Positions 16,642 to 25,902 of a stretch of 64,000 bases of DNA are shown here, piece after piece. Location: positions 1 to 64,000 of the forward strand of contig NZ_AWXC01000048.1 in the NCBI RefSeq assembly GCF_000479005.1, in the 5' to 3' direction. The notes beneath the pieces are model-generated. The model saw only the letters and a list, made by a program, of their open reading frames with translations, made no database searches and had not been told where the DNA came from. A program made the position numbers and the translations under genes. Position 1 is the first letter of the stretch. Every line of letters starts with the position of its first letter. The stretch is from Prevotella sp. BV3P1 (GTDB taxonomy: Bacteria > Bacteroidota > Bacteroidia > Bacteroidales > Bacteroidaceae).

Positions 16642-16850
16642 GGGAGCCTCCCCCAGCCCCTCCGAAGGAGGGGAGCGGACTATTGAGGAGAACGATGTGA
16701 CATGCTCCCCTCCTTCGGAGGGGTTGGGGGAGGCTTTAATATAACTCTCTTTGGCACACTCCCCTCCTTCGGAGGGGTCGGGGGAGGCTTTAATATAACT
16801 CACTATGACACACTCCCCTCCTTCGGAGGGGTTAGGAGAGGCTTTTTTTT
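16642..16850. repeat. GC-rich 54-bp tandem repeats with an inverted copy, before der
   Basis: Three units beginning at 16705, 16759 and 16813 (exact 54-bp period) share CTCCCCTCCTTCGGAGGGG followed by TTGGGGGAGGCTTTAATATAACT. Within each, CCCCTCC/GGAGGGG forms a 7-bp hairpin. A fourth copy in inverted orientation lies at about 16646-16677. The last unit runs into T8 just before the der start and could act as a terminator for era. The repeat stays open in the der frame, but der homology starts only at 16855. Confidence 0.85.
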
Positions 16851-16854
16851 CAAT

Positions 16855-18168
16855 ATGGCAAAATTAGTAGCAATCGTTGGACGTCCCAATGTAGGTAAGT
16901 CCACATTATTTAACCGTTTAACACAGTCGCGCAAGGCGATTGTAAGTGATACTGCCGGTACCACCCGCGACCGTCAGTATGGAAAATGTAGTTGGAACGG
17001 ACGTGAGTTCTCCGTGGTGGATACCGGAGGCTGGGTGGTCAACTCGGATGATGTTTTTGAAGACGCCATTCGCAGGCAGGTTATCGTGGCTACCGAAGAG
17101 GCCGACCTGGTGCTCTTCATGGTGGATGTGCAAAACGGATTGACCGACTGGGATGCCGACGTGGCGCAGATTTTACGTCGAACAAAGCTGCCCGTCATCC
17201 TGGTGGGTAATAAGGTAGACAACAGTGCCGAATATTATACGGCGGCCGAGTTTTATCGGTTGGGCCTGGGCGAGCCACAGTGCATCAGTGCAGCCACAGG
17301 TGGCGGTACGGGTGATTTGCTGGATTTGGTGCTGGAAAAGCTCCCGGCTGATGAGAAGGAAGCGCTGGAAGAAGACATCCCCCGCTTTGCTGTCGTGGGT
17401 CGACCCAATGCTGGCAAGAGCAGTCTTATCAATGCCTTCATTGGTGAGGATCGTCACATCGTGACCGAAATAGCCGGCACCACGCGGGACAGCATCTACA
17501 CGCGGTTTGACAAGTTTGGATTTGATTTCTACCTGGTTGACACAGCCGGCATCCGTAGAAAGAACAAGGTTTCGGAAGATCTTGAGTTCTATTCGGTGAT
17601 GCGCAGTATCCGCAGCATTGAGAATAGTGACGTGTGCATCCTCATGATTGATGCCACACGAGGCATTGAGTCCCAGGACATGAACATCTTCCAGCTCATT
17701 CAGAAAAATAACAAGTCGTTGGTGGTGGTGGTCAATAAGTGGGACTTGGTGGAAGATAAGGATCACAAGGTTATCAAGACCTTCGAGAACGCCATCCGTG
17801 AGCGTATGGCGCCATTCACCGACTTCCCCATCATCTTCGCTTCTGCCCTCACCAAACAGCGCATCTTTAAGGTGCTGGAAACGGCCAAGCAGGTGTACCT
17901 CAACCGTAAGCTGCGCATCGGAACATCCAAGCTTAACGAGGTGATGCTTCCCATCATCGAGGAAACACCGCCGCCATCCATCAAGGGAAAGTACATCAAG
18001 ATAAAATATTGCACGCAGTTGCCTAACACGCAGATTCCTTCGTTTGTGTTTTATGCCAATCTGCCTCAGTATGTCAAGGAGAACTATCGTCGGTTCCTGG
18101 AGAACAAGATTCGCGAGAACTGGACGTTGACGGGCTGTCCCATCAACGTGTTTATCCGGCAGAAGTAA
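16855..18168 (+). CDS. der: GTPase Der (EngA), double-domain ribosome assembly GTPase
   Basis: 437 aa from ATG 16855, the family's usual length. It has two GTPase domains in tandem ([13 protein letters not shown] and NKVD; then [13 protein letters not shown] and NKWD) and a KH-like C-terminus. Der acts in 50S subunit assembly. The frame is open further upstream through the 54-bp repeats, but that part would be repeat-encoded and has no family likeness, so I start at 16855. The leader is only a few bases after a T-run, which is odd. Confidence 0.96.
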   Translation: MAKLVAIVGRPNVGKSTLFNRLTQSRKAIVSDTAGTTRDRQYGKCSWNGREFSVVDTGGWVVNSDDVFEDAIRRQVIVATEEADLVLFMVDVQNGLTDWDADVAQILRRTKLPVILVGNKVDNSAEYYTAAEFYRLGLGEPQCISAATGGGTGDLLDLVLEKLPADEKEALEEDIPRFAVVGRPNAGKSSLINAFIGEDRHIVTEIAGTTRDSIYTRFDKFGFDFYLVDTAGIRRKNKVSEDLEFYSVMRSIRSIENSDVCILMIDATRGIESQDMNIFQLIQKNNKSLVVVVNKWDLVEDKDHKVIKTFENAIRERMAPFTDFPIIFASALTKQRIFKVLETAKQVYLNRKLRIGTSKLNEVMLPIIEETPPPSIKGKYIKIKYCTQLPNTQIPSFVFYANLPQYVKENYRRFLENKIRENWTLTGCPINVFIRQK

Positions 18169-18177
18169 TTTTGTTAT

Positions 18178-18412
18178 AGGGAGTTATTGGGAGTAAATAG
18201 GGAGTTAAATGGAGTTAATGGACGAATGTTTTTTTAGTGGGGGTTAATGAGGATGTTAATTGGATTTAATGGACAAATGACTGCTAACTCCCCCGTAACT
18301 CCAGTTACCTCCTGCTAACTCCTCTGAATAAAATATCTAATGTCCGCTAACTCCCCCATAACTCCTGTTACCTCCCGTTAACTCCCTGTTAGATGATTAT
18401 CTCCCACTAACT
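18178..18412. repeat. GGGAGTTA / TAACTCCC repeat field (long imperfect inverted repeat)
   Basis: The left half (18178-18280) holds several copies of GGGAGTTA and relatives (GGGAGTTATT, GGGAGTAAATA, GGAGTTAAT). The right half (18285-18412) holds many copies of the complement (CTAACTCCCCC, GTAACTCC, GTTAACTCCC). The two halves could fold into a long hairpin between der and the next gene. I see no gene in it. Confidence 0.7.
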
Positions 18413-18434
18413 ACTTGTAAAAAATAGCTGTAAA

Positions 18435-18821
18435 ATGAAAAAACTTCTCTATCTGTTTGTCGCCATGGTGATTGTCGCCTGTACATCTTCTCTTGATGAA
18501 GGCGAGGTAGCCGCACGCGCAGCCAAGGAATATTACGACTATTTGATTCAAGGCAATATTGCCTCGTTCGTGGACGGGCACTATCGTCCCGATAGCATTC
18601 CTGACACCTATCGGGAACAACTCATCACCAATACTAAGATGTATATGAACCAGCAAAACGAAGAGCATCGAGGCATCAAGGACATTCGTATCGTAGATAC
18701 CAAGACCGACATGCAGAAACATGCTGCCAACGTGTTCTTAGTGCTTAGTTTCGGTGATAGCACCAGTGAAGAAATTGTGGTTCCGATGGTTGAAAGTGGT
18801 GGCGTGTGGTACCTTAGATAA
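18435..18821 (+). CDS. Small lipoprotein, DUF4878-like
   Basis: 128 aa. Lipoprotein signal MKKLLYLFVAMVIVAC (Cys16), then an alpha+beta domain (EYYDYLIQGNIASFVDGHY...GGVWYLR) that resembles the NTF2-like DUF4878 family of Bacteroidota. It probably sits in the periplasm or outer membrane. It stands alone and converges with lptB (9 bp between the ends). Function unknown. Confidence 0.75.
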   Translation: MKKLLYLFVAMVIVACTSSLDEGEVAARAAKEYYDYLIQGNIASFVDGHYRPDSIPDTYREQLITNTKMYMNQQNEEHRGIKDIRIVDTKTDMQKHAANVFLVLSFGDSTSEEIVVPMVESGGVWYLR

Positions 18822-18830
18822 ACAACAACC

Positions 18831-19649
18831 TCACTCTTCTCTTGCCCTTCGTTCTTCGTCAATGAGTTGGAAATCTTTTTTGCGGAGGATGAAGTTGCTT
18901 CCTAAGTATTTTTCTCGTACAATTTTATTGTCGGCAAGTTCTTCCGGTGTGCCGTGGAACAGGATTTTTCCCTCGAACAACAGATAGGCGCGGTCGGTGA
19001 TGGTCAGCGTTTCTTGTACGTTGTGGTCGGTGATGAGGATGCCGATGTTACGGTATTTCAGTCGCCATACAATGTGCTGGATGTCCTCCACGGCAATGGG
19101 GTCGACGCCGGCAAACGGCTCATCGAGCATGATGAACTTGGGGTCGATGGCCAGGCAGCGGGCAATCTCCGTGCGTCGGCGCTCACCTCCCGACAGTTGG
19201 TCGCCCTTGTTCTTGCGCACTTTGTTCAGTCTGAACTCGTTAATTAGGCTCTCCAACTTGTCTAACTGCTCCTGACGGGATAGCTTGGTCATCTCCAGAA
19301 CCGACAGGATGTTGTCCTCCACGCTCATCTTCCTGAACACGCTGGCCTCCTGTGGCAGGTATCCAATGCCGGCCTTTGCGCGCTTGTAGACGGGATATTC
19401 GGTAATCTCTTCCTCGTTGAGATACACATGTCCTTCGTTGGGAATCACCAGTCCTGTGGTCATGTAGAACGAAGTGGTCTTTCCCGCACCATTGGGTCCC
19501 AGCAGACCAACAATCTCTCCTTGTCGCACATTGTAGCTCACCTTGTTGGCAACCGTACGCTTGCCATATCGTTTTACCAGTCCTTCGGTACGCAGTACCA
19601 AGCTTTCGCTTTCCTGTTGTGGCACTTCCGTTTCTCTTTGCTCGTTCAT
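18831..19649 (-). CDS. lptB: LPS export ABC transporter ATP-binding protein LptB
   Basis: 272 aa from ATG 19649. It has Walker [11 protein letters not shown], a Q-loop '[17 protein letters not shown]' typical of LptB, signature LSGGERRR, Walker [14 protein letters not shown] and switch His in ITDHNV. LptB powers the LptFG complex that moves lipopolysaccharide to the cell surface. An in-frame GTG at 19676 would add nine residues and is a possible start. The promoter at 19702-19709 serves either. The gene is transcribed alone on the minus strand here. Confidence 0.93.
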   Translation of the reverse strand: MNEQRETEVPQQESESLVLRTEGLVKRYGKRTVANKVSYNVRQGEIVGLLGPNGAGKTTSFYMTTGLVIPNEGHVYLNEEEITEYPVYKRAKAGIGYLPQEASVFRKMSVEDNILSVLEMTKLSRQEQLDKLESLINEFRLNKVRKNKGDQLSGGERRRTEIARCLAIDPKFIMLDEPFAGVDPIAVEDIQHIVWRLKYRNIGILITDHNVQETLTITDRAYLLFEGKILFHGTPEELADNKIVREKYLGSNFILRKKDFQLIDEERRAREE

Positions 19650-19701
19650 GAATGCTGTATCTTGATTTTTACTCACTTTGTTAGGCGCAGCCTATCTTTT
19701 G

Positions 19702-19709
19702 CAAAGATA
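19702..19709 (-). promoter_or_regulatory. -7 promoter element of lptB
   Basis: TATCTTTG on the minus strand, 53 nt before ATG 19649 and 26 nt before GTG 19676. Confidence 0.65.
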
Positions 19710-19782
19710 GAAAAATTTATCAGAATAGAAAGGGAGTTCCTGTTGGTTTGTTGCTTGTTTTTGAAAAAGGGTCAGCAAACAG

Positions 19783-19824
19783 CAAGGGGTATTCGCTGTC
19801 TGTCAGACCAGTGAATACCCCTTG
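19783..19824 (-). terminator. Terminator after the SusD-like remnant
   Basis: A 16-bp stem (19783-19798 with 19809-19824, one G-U pair) with a 10-nt loop. In the minus direction it is followed by a T-rich stretch. It lies just after the stop codon of the minus-strand remnant, which shows that a whole gene once ended here. Confidence 0.75.
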
Positions 19825-19849
19825 TAGGTTATGATGTCAAGCGTAAGGC

Positions 19850-20000
19850 TTAGAAGTTGGCAGCGCCTTGCTTGTCCCACCAAACGCGAGTTCCGCCAAT
19901 GTCACCTTTGAACTTGGAGCTTGAATTCTCTTTGTTGAGTAATTCGATGCCCTTTTGCAGTTCGGCATTGTTGGTGTTTTCGTATTTGATGCACCCTTAG
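19850..20000 (-). pseudogene. C-terminal remnant of a SusD/RagB-like lipoprotein gene
   Basis: The minus strand reads GCIKYENTNNAELQKGIELL, then ...FKGDIGGTRVWWDKQGAANF and stop (TAA at 19852-19850). The GGT-x-V-WWD...NF ending resembles the C-terminus of SusD/RagB-like nutrient-binding lipoproteins. About 48 codons remain. No upstream part is visible; the next bases are the promoter region of the SusC gene facing the other way. Family assignment is from the motif alone. Confidence 0.55.
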
Positions 20001-20093
20001 AAAGTCTTGCAAATTTGACATCAGTAAGTACTTATATGCGCAAAAACAAGATTCTTATACGCAAAAAAGAATCCATTGGATAAAAATATTGCC

Positions 20094-20101
20094 TAATTTT
20101 G
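20094..20101 (+). promoter_or_regulatory. -7 promoter element of the glucosaminidase PUL
   Basis: TAATTTTG, 43 nt before the SusC start at 20144. It should drive the SusC-SusD-lipoprotein-kinase-hydrolase-regulator operon. Confidence 0.6.
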
Positions 20102-20143
20102 CAAAAAACAATTAAATATTAACCTTATCTAAATTATAAAATT

Positions 20144-23100
20144 ATGGCAATAAAAATGAATCAAACAAATGACTCGTGTTCCATACAGTTTGGGCGCATT
20201 CTGAGTCTATGTGTATTTTTGCTGTTGTGGTACATTCCCTTAGGTGCACAGCAAATTATTCCCATTCGTGGAACTGTTTTTAGTGCTGACGACAAGGAGC
20301 CGCTCACTGGGGTTAGTGTCCATGTGGAGGGGGCTTCTGCAGGAGCCGTGACCGATATTGATGGGAACTTTGTGTTAAAGACCGCACTTCCTGCAAGATT
20401 GAAATTTAGTTATGTTGGATTTCAGACGGCCACCATCGAAGTGCAGGAGAACAATCCTGTAAAATTATTCATGAAACCAGATACCCACTCTTTGGACGAA
20501 GTGATGGTAGTAGGTTATGGAGTTCAAAAGAAAAAACTTGTTACCGGCGCTACAGTCCAGGTGAAAGGTGACGATATAGCAAAGCTAAACACTGTCAATG
20601 CTCTTGGCGCACTACAGAGCCAATCACCAGGTGTTAATATTGTTTCCAGTTCGGGCATGCCTGGTGAAGGTTTTAAAGTGACCATTCGCGGATTGGGTAC
20701 TACAGGATCTTCTGAACCGCTTTATATCATTGATGGTGTTACGGGCGGCGATATCAATGCGCTCAATCCAGGTGATATAGAATCTATTGATGTACTCAAG
20801 GATGCTGCTTCTGCTGCTATTTATGGAAGTCGTGCTGCTAATGGCGTTATCCTTGTAACTACCAAGCAAGGACTTAAGGGTAAGCCACAGGTAACTTATG
20901 ATGGTTATATTGGATGGCAGAATGTATACAGACAGCCTGATCTTCTTAACGCACAAGAATATGCTAAAATTATGAGTGAGGCACGCTATATGGACGGGCT
21001 TTCTGATTTTGATTATCAAGCACTCGTTCCTGATTGGTCCATGATAAAAAATAATGAATGGAATGGAACAAATTGGATGGACGAAGCAAGAAATAAAAAC
21101 GCATTGGTGACAAACCATGGAATTAATATCATAGGTGGCAGTGATTTGTCTACATATTCACTCGGCCTTTCATATACAGAGCAAAACGGAATCATTGGCA
21201 AGCCAGTTTCTCCAAAATATGACCGCTACAATGTGCGTCTAAATTCCGACCATAACCTTATTGTATCGGGAAAGCTCAATATATTAAAAGTTGGAGAAAA
21301 CCTTACCTACTCCTATTCAGAGCGCAGTGGCATCCGAATCGGTGATATGTGGAGTAATGACATTCGCAATCTTTTACATACAAGCCCATTCCTTCCCAAT
21401 TTAGATAAGGATGGCTCCTCATACCATTATGCTATTCCTTGGGAGTCTCGAGAGCCAAACCCTATCGGTTTGATGGATTATGTAGGAGGGCAAAACGTTT
21501 CCAAATCACACTGGCTGCAAGCAAATCTATATGCACAGTTAGAACCTGTCAAAGGTCTTCGCATAAAGACCAATTTCGGGTACAAATTTAATGCGAACAG
21601 CAATCGCAGCTTTGTCCCAGTTTATAAACTAGCAAGTAATAATTTTGCCTCAGAAAGCCAAGTGACCCAAGGAGCAAGTATTGGAACGTCTATTCTTTGG
21701 GAAAATACGCTGAACTATAACACGAAAATAAAATTGCATACCATAGATGCTCTTCTTGGTCAATCGATTGAGAAGAACAACATGGGCGAATCAATCAGTG
21801 GCACCAACTTTAATTCTATATTCCCAGATTACAAACATGCCTATCTAAACAATACTCCTGTAGTAACGGGACGCACAATCTTGGCAGGAGCTCCATGGGG
21901 TAATAGTCAGTTGGCGTCATTCTTCGGTCGTATCAATTATGACTTCAATGGCAAATATATGGCTACTGCAGTAGCTCGAGTTGACGGCTCTTCTAATTTT
22001 GCACGTGGGCACAGATGGGGGTTCTTTCCTTCAATATCAGCAGGATGGATTATAACAGAAGAACCGTGGATGAGACCAGTACGGGGATGGATGGATTATC
22101 TAAAATTACGAGCCAGTTGGGGACAAAATGGCAATCAGGAAATCCCAGCTTTCCAATACCTTTCAACGATCTCTTTCGCTGGTTCTGATTATGTTTTCGG
22201 TCCTGATAAGAGTGCTATTCGCAAAGGAGCCTATCCTGACATTCTGGCTAATGAGAATCTAACATGGGAGACTTCCGAGCAGCTGAATCTGGGCTTAGAT
22301 GCTCATCTCTTTAATAACCGACTTGCACTAATCTTCGATTACTACATAAAAACCACTGTAGATTGGCTCGTGGTAGCTCCTATTCTCGATAGTTATGGCA
22401 CCGGAGCTCCTTATATAAATGGTGGCGACGTTCGCAACAGTGGCGTTGAGCTTGCTCTGAATTGGAATGACAATTTGGGTAAATTAAAATATGGAGCGAG
22501 TTGGAATATGGCATATAATAAGAATGAGGTCACGAGGATAGCCAATTCAGAAGGAATTATTCATGGAGCCAATGACGTACTGAGCAACCAGACCACTGAA
22601 ATATACCGAGCACAAGTGGGTTATCCGATAGGATATTTCTATGGTTTTAGCACAGCGGGGATATTCCAAACCGAGGAGCAAATCAAAGCTTACCACGGAG
22701 CGAAACTTGAAGGAACTCGGCCTGGAGATGTTATTTGGGTAGACAGAAATGAGGATGGCGTCATAGATGAACATGATCAGGGAATGATTGGTAACCCACA
22801 TCCTGATGTGACGATAGGACTCGGTCTTACAGCATCGTATAAAGGTTTCGATTTCAGTGCAACTCTGCATGGAGCCTTTGGGCAACAAATCATGAAATCA
22901 TATCGCTCATTTGTCGATTATGCCAGACAAAACTATACATCAGAAATTTTTGGTCGCTGGCACGGACCTGGCACGTCAAACCGACTGCCTAGGTTAACTA
23001 CTGGTACATCTACTAACTGGCAGTTTGTATCAGACCTATATATGGAAGATGGAGATTATCTGCGCTTACAGAATATCACCTTCGGATATGATTTTAAGAG

Positions 23101-23293
23101 CTGGTTTAAGAATTTGCCTTTAGAACAGCTTCGTGTCTACCTTGCCTTCGAAAATCTTTTTACAATTACAGGTTATTCTGGAATGGATCCGGAAGTAGGC
23201 TATGGTGGATACGAATCTTGGGTGATGGGTGTAGACATTGGGTCGTATCCCAGTCCCCGCACCATCATGGTTGGTCTTAATGTCAAGTTCTGA
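20144..23293 (+). CDS. SusC-family TonB-dependent outer-membrane transporter (PUL 1)
   Basis: 1049 aa. A signal peptide (about 1-36) precedes a carboxypeptidase-like regulatory domain (IRGTVFSADDKEPLTGVSVHV). Next come the SusC motif LDEVMVVGYGVQKKKLVTGA, a plug domain (IDGV...ILKDAASAAIYGSRAANGVILVTTK) and a large barrel ending in GLNVKF. It would import a bound oligosaccharide across the outer membrane with energy from TonB. The substrate is likely the one cut by the GH2 enzyme of the same operon. ATG 20156 is an alternative start. Confidence 0.95.
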   Translation: MAIKMNQTNDSCSIQFGRILSLCVFLLLWYIPLGAQQIIPIRGTVFSADDKEPLTGVSVHVEGASAGAVTDIDGNFVLKTALPARLKFSYVGFQTATIEVQENNPVKLFMKPDTHSLDEVMVVGYGVQKKKLVTGATVQVKGDDIAKLNTVNALGALQSQSPGVNIVSSSGMPGEGFKVTIRGLGTTGSSEPLYIIDGVTGGDINALNPGDIESIDVLKDAASAAIYGSRAANGVILVTTKQGLKGKPQVTYDGYIGWQNVYRQPDLLNAQEYAKIMSEARYMDGLSDFDYQALVPDWSMIKNNEWNGTNWMDEARNKNALVTNHGINIIGGSDLSTYSLGLSYTEQNGIIGKPVSPKYDRYNVRLNSDHNLIVSGKLNILKVGENLTYSYSERSGIRIGDMWSNDIRNLLHTSPFLPNLDKDGSSYHYAIPWESREPNPIGLMDYVGGQNVSKSHWLQANLYAQLEPVKGLRIKTNFGYKFNANSNRSFVPVYKLASNNFASESQVTQGASIGTSILWENTLNYNTKIKLHTIDALLGQSIEKNNMGESISGTNFNSIFPDYKHAYLNNTPVVTGRTILAGAPWGNSQLASFFGRINYDFNGKYMATAVARVDGSSNFARGHRWGFFPSISAGWIITEEPWMRPVRGWMDYLKLRASWGQNGNQEIPAFQYLSTISFAGSDYVFGPDKSAIRKGAYPDILANENLTWETSEQLNLGLDAHLFNNRLALIFDYYIKTTVDWLVVAPILDSYGTGAPYINGGDVRNSGVELALNWNDNLGKLKYGASWNMAYNKNEVTRIANSEGIIHGANDVLSNQTTEIYRAQVGYPIGYFYGFSTAGIFQTEEQIKAYHGAKLEGTRPGDVIWVDRNEDGVIDEHDQGMIGNPHPDVTIGLGLTASYKGFDFSATLHGAFGQQIMKSYRSFVDYARQNYTSEIFGRWHGPGTSNRLPRLTTGTSTNWQFVSDLYMEDGDYLRLQNITFGYDFKSWFKNLPLEQLRVYLAFENLFTITGYSGMDPEVGYGGYESWVMGVDIGSYPSPRTIMVGLNVKF

Positions 23294-23351
23294 TAACTTT
23301 AACATGCTACTTTCTAATTCTAAAATTAAAAGTCTTAAATTACCTATACAG

Positions 23352-25031
23352 ATGAAAAAAATATTGTTGTTCATAAGCTGCATACCCTTAATCTCTAGTT
23401 GTGAAGGATTTCTTGATACTGAAAACCTCACGAAAAAGGACAGCTCAAATTTTCCACAGACAGAAGCTGATATTGAATCAGCCGTAGTATCTATTTATGA
23501 TGAGTTACGCAAAACAACAGGCGGTGAAGAAGGTCAGTGTTTCTTTATCACTTCTGAGGTCCTCTCTGATGATCGGTTTGGTGGAGGAGGACCTGATGAC
23601 CGCCGTATAGCTGCTATAGATTTTCTACTTAAGTCAGACGAAAATATGTTTGCCGATCCATGGAAGCAAAACTATAGCGGAATTTTTAGAGCAAACTTCC
23701 TTCTTGAGAAATTGAATGCAATCAATGTCAGTGAAGATATTAAACAGCAAGCGCGTGGAGAGGCGTCTTTCCTGAGGGCCTACTTCTATTTTCAATTATG
23801 CCAGATGTTTGGAACAGTTCCACTAATAGTCTCAACAAAAGCCGAGAACTTGCCCAGAGCCAAAAAAGAAGATCTCTATGCTCAGATTGGAACTGATCTG
23901 AAGACAGCTATTGAGTGTTTGCCAGCAACGCCCTATAGTCCATCAGATGTATCGAAACTCGGCCGCGCCAACCATTGGGCTGCGGAGGGTATGCTTGCAC
24001 GCGTATTTCTGTTCTATACGGGATATTACAGTGAAAAGAGCATGCCGCTTATTAAAGGTACATTAACAAGAGAAGATGTGATAAAGTACATCGATGATTG
24101 TGTGGAAAACAGTGGCTATGGACTTGTTGCAGATTTCCGTAGTCTTTGGCCATATGCAAATGAGTATACAACAAAAAATTATTCATTTGCGAAAGACAAC
24201 AACTTGCATTGGATTGGAGAATCTGGAAATAACATCGAGAGCATATTTTCCATCAAATACTCAACGCAGGCTTCATGGAACGATGGATCTGCGTATCGTT
24301 CAAACAGAGTGTGCCTGTTTATGACTCCACGTGAGGGAGCCGATATGATGAGCAATTTCCCATATGGATTGGGCTGGGGCATTGGTACAGTCAATTCAAG
24401 GACCTATTCTGATTGGCCTACAAACGATTTGCGTCGTGATGCTTCGATTATGAGTGTGAACAAAGAAATGCCAGATTACGTTTGGGGCAATGATAAGCAG
24501 ATGAACGAAACAGGATACTGGCAAAAGAAATATGCAGCGTTCAATTGTATTGATGACGACGGAAGCAGTGTTAACTTCTATATGAAGATGTATCCTTCGT
24601 TAGACCCCGACTACCAGCTCAACAACATGCAAGACATCTATGTGCTTCGATTTGCCGATGTTTTACTCATGCAGGCAGAACTTAAGCAAGATGCTGTACC
24701 CCTGAACCGCGTTCGTCATCGTGCAGGGCTTGCCGATGTCGCATATTCGGATGAGAATCTGCGCAATGAGCGGCATTGGGAACTTGCGTTCGAAGGATTA
24801 AGATATTGGGATTTGTTACGTTGGAATATCGCAGGGGATGTCCTGGACGCAAAACAAAACAATGTAAAAGTTAAGAATAATCTTGTAGATGAGAAGATGA
24901 ACTTTACTGGAATAAAGGCACGTATTCAGGCAACAAAGGGTGTACTTCCATTGCCCAAAACACAGATAGACCTCTCTAACGGAGTTCTTCTGCAAAACCC
25001 AGGCTGGGGTACTGAGAGCTTAAAACCATAA
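23352..25031 (+). CDS. SusD-family surface glycan-binding lipoprotein (PUL 1)
   Basis: 559 aa from ATG 23352. Lipoprotein signal MKKILLFISCIPLISSC (Cys17). The TPR-like SusD core is seen in 'ARGEASFLRAYFYFQLCQMFGTVPL', and the C-terminal RagB/SusD part in 'LNRVRHRAGL...RHWELAFEGLRYWDLLRW' and 'LPLPKTQIDLSNGVLLQNPGW'. It pairs with the SusC upstream to form the lid of the import complex. The frame is open further 5', but only this start gives a lipoprotein signal. Confidence 0.95.
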   Translation: MKKILLFISCIPLISSCEGFLDTENLTKKDSSNFPQTEADIESAVVSIYDELRKTTGGEEGQCFFITSEVLSDDRFGGGGPDDRRIAAIDFLLKSDENMFADPWKQNYSGIFRANFLLEKLNAINVSEDIKQQARGEASFLRAYFYFQLCQMFGTVPLIVSTKAENLPRAKKEDLYAQIGTDLKTAIECLPATPYSPSDVSKLGRANHWAAEGMLARVFLFYTGYYSEKSMPLIKGTLTREDVIKYIDDCVENSGYGLVADFRSLWPYANEYTTKNYSFAKDNNLHWIGESGNNIESIFSIKYSTQASWNDGSAYRSNRVCLFMTPREGADMMSNFPYGLGWGIGTVNSRTYSDWPTNDLRRDASIMSVNKEMPDYVWGNDKQMNETGYWQKKYAAFNCIDDDGSSVNFYMKMYPSLDPDYQLNNMQDIYVLRFADVLLMQAELKQDAVPLNRVRHRAGLADVAYSDENLRNERHWELAFEGLRYWDLLRWNIAGDVLDAKQNNVKVKNNLVDEKMNFTGIKARIQATKGVLPLPKTQIDLSNGVLLQNPGWGTESLKP

Positions 25032-25056
25032 TCACTTTACAAAAACTGTTTTTATC

Positions 25057-25881
25057 ATGAAAAGATTCTGTATATTTGCTACATTAACGATTGCCATTTC
25101 GTTAGCAGCATGCGACCCGTTGATTGATGACAAACCTATGGGGGCGATATTGTCACCAGAACAGCTTGACATTGAAGTAACTAACATCAAAGAAGGAAGT
25201 AATGCCATAGTCCTAAGAAACAACACTTCACGCACGGCCGCCTATTGGGATACAGGCATAGGGTTGTCTACACGTCAATGTGACACCATAATCATGCCAT
25301 ACATTGGTGATGTTAAGGTGAAATTCATAGGTATGTGCGATGGTGGACAGGTAGAAACTGAGCGGTCTGTTCACATCAATCAGATAGATCATCCCATCCA
25401 GAAAGAATGGACTTCGTTTGCGGGAAATGGAACAAAAGGTAAAACTTGGACGTGGAATTTTGACAATACGGACCAGGCGGTCTATGGCACTGGTGGCTGG
25501 CTTACGCAGGATAATCCTTCATGGGACGTGAAGCCGCTCAGTGAGTTGGAAGACAGGAACTGTTCTCTTGTGTTTGACTTAAATGGCGGAGCCAATGTTA
25601 CTAAAGTTGATGCAAATGGCAAGATACTTGAGAAAGGAAAGTTCTCTTTTGACATGACAGCCACAAAGAATAACCCTGACAATGGAGAGCAATGGTCAAT
25701 AGGTCAGCTTACGCTTACTGGAGTCACAATGCTTTCGGGACATGCCTTTTATGATCCTAACAACAAAATCACCACGTTTGAAATACTTAAACTTACTGAC
25801 GACGAATTGGTGTTATGCTATAACGCGCCAGATGCAGCGGCATGGTCTGATGCCACTTTCTGGATGTTATGCGTCAAATGA
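25057..25881 (+). CDS. PUL 1 surface lipoprotein, probable glycan-binding protein
   Basis: 274 aa. Lipobox SLAAC (Cys19). It starts 25 nt after SusD, in the place of a SusE/SusF or surface glycan-binding protein. The N-terminal part (about 45-120) looks like a strand-rich Ig-like domain. The second part (KTWTWNFDNTDQAVYGTGGWLTQ...) holds several tryptophans of the kind that bind sugars. I do not recognise a named family. The glycan-binding role is inferred from position and composition. Confidence 0.7.
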   Translation: MKRFCIFATLTIAISLAACDPLIDDKPMGAILSPEQLDIEVTNIKEGSNAIVLRNNTSRTAAYWDTGIGLSTRQCDTIIMPYIGDVKVKFIGMCDGGQVETERSVHINQIDHPIQKEWTSFAGNGTKGKTWTWNFDNTDQAVYGTGGWLTQDNPSWDVKPLSELEDRNCSLVFDLNGGANVTKVDANGKILEKGKFSFDMTATKNNPDNGEQWSIGQLTLTGVTMLSGHAFYDPNNKITTFEILKLTDDELVLCYNAPDAAAWSDATFWMLCVK

Positions 25882-25902
25882 TAAATAGAAATATTTGAAT
25901 AA

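Noticed and set aside
16642..16850. CRISPR array from the regular 54-bp repeat
   Set aside because: Repeats are true tandem copies without variable spacers, and no cas gene is present in the window.
16702..16854. N-terminal extension of der encoded by the 54-bp repeats
   Set aside because: The extension is repeat-derived and absent from the Der family; the standard start at 16855 gives the normal 437 aa.
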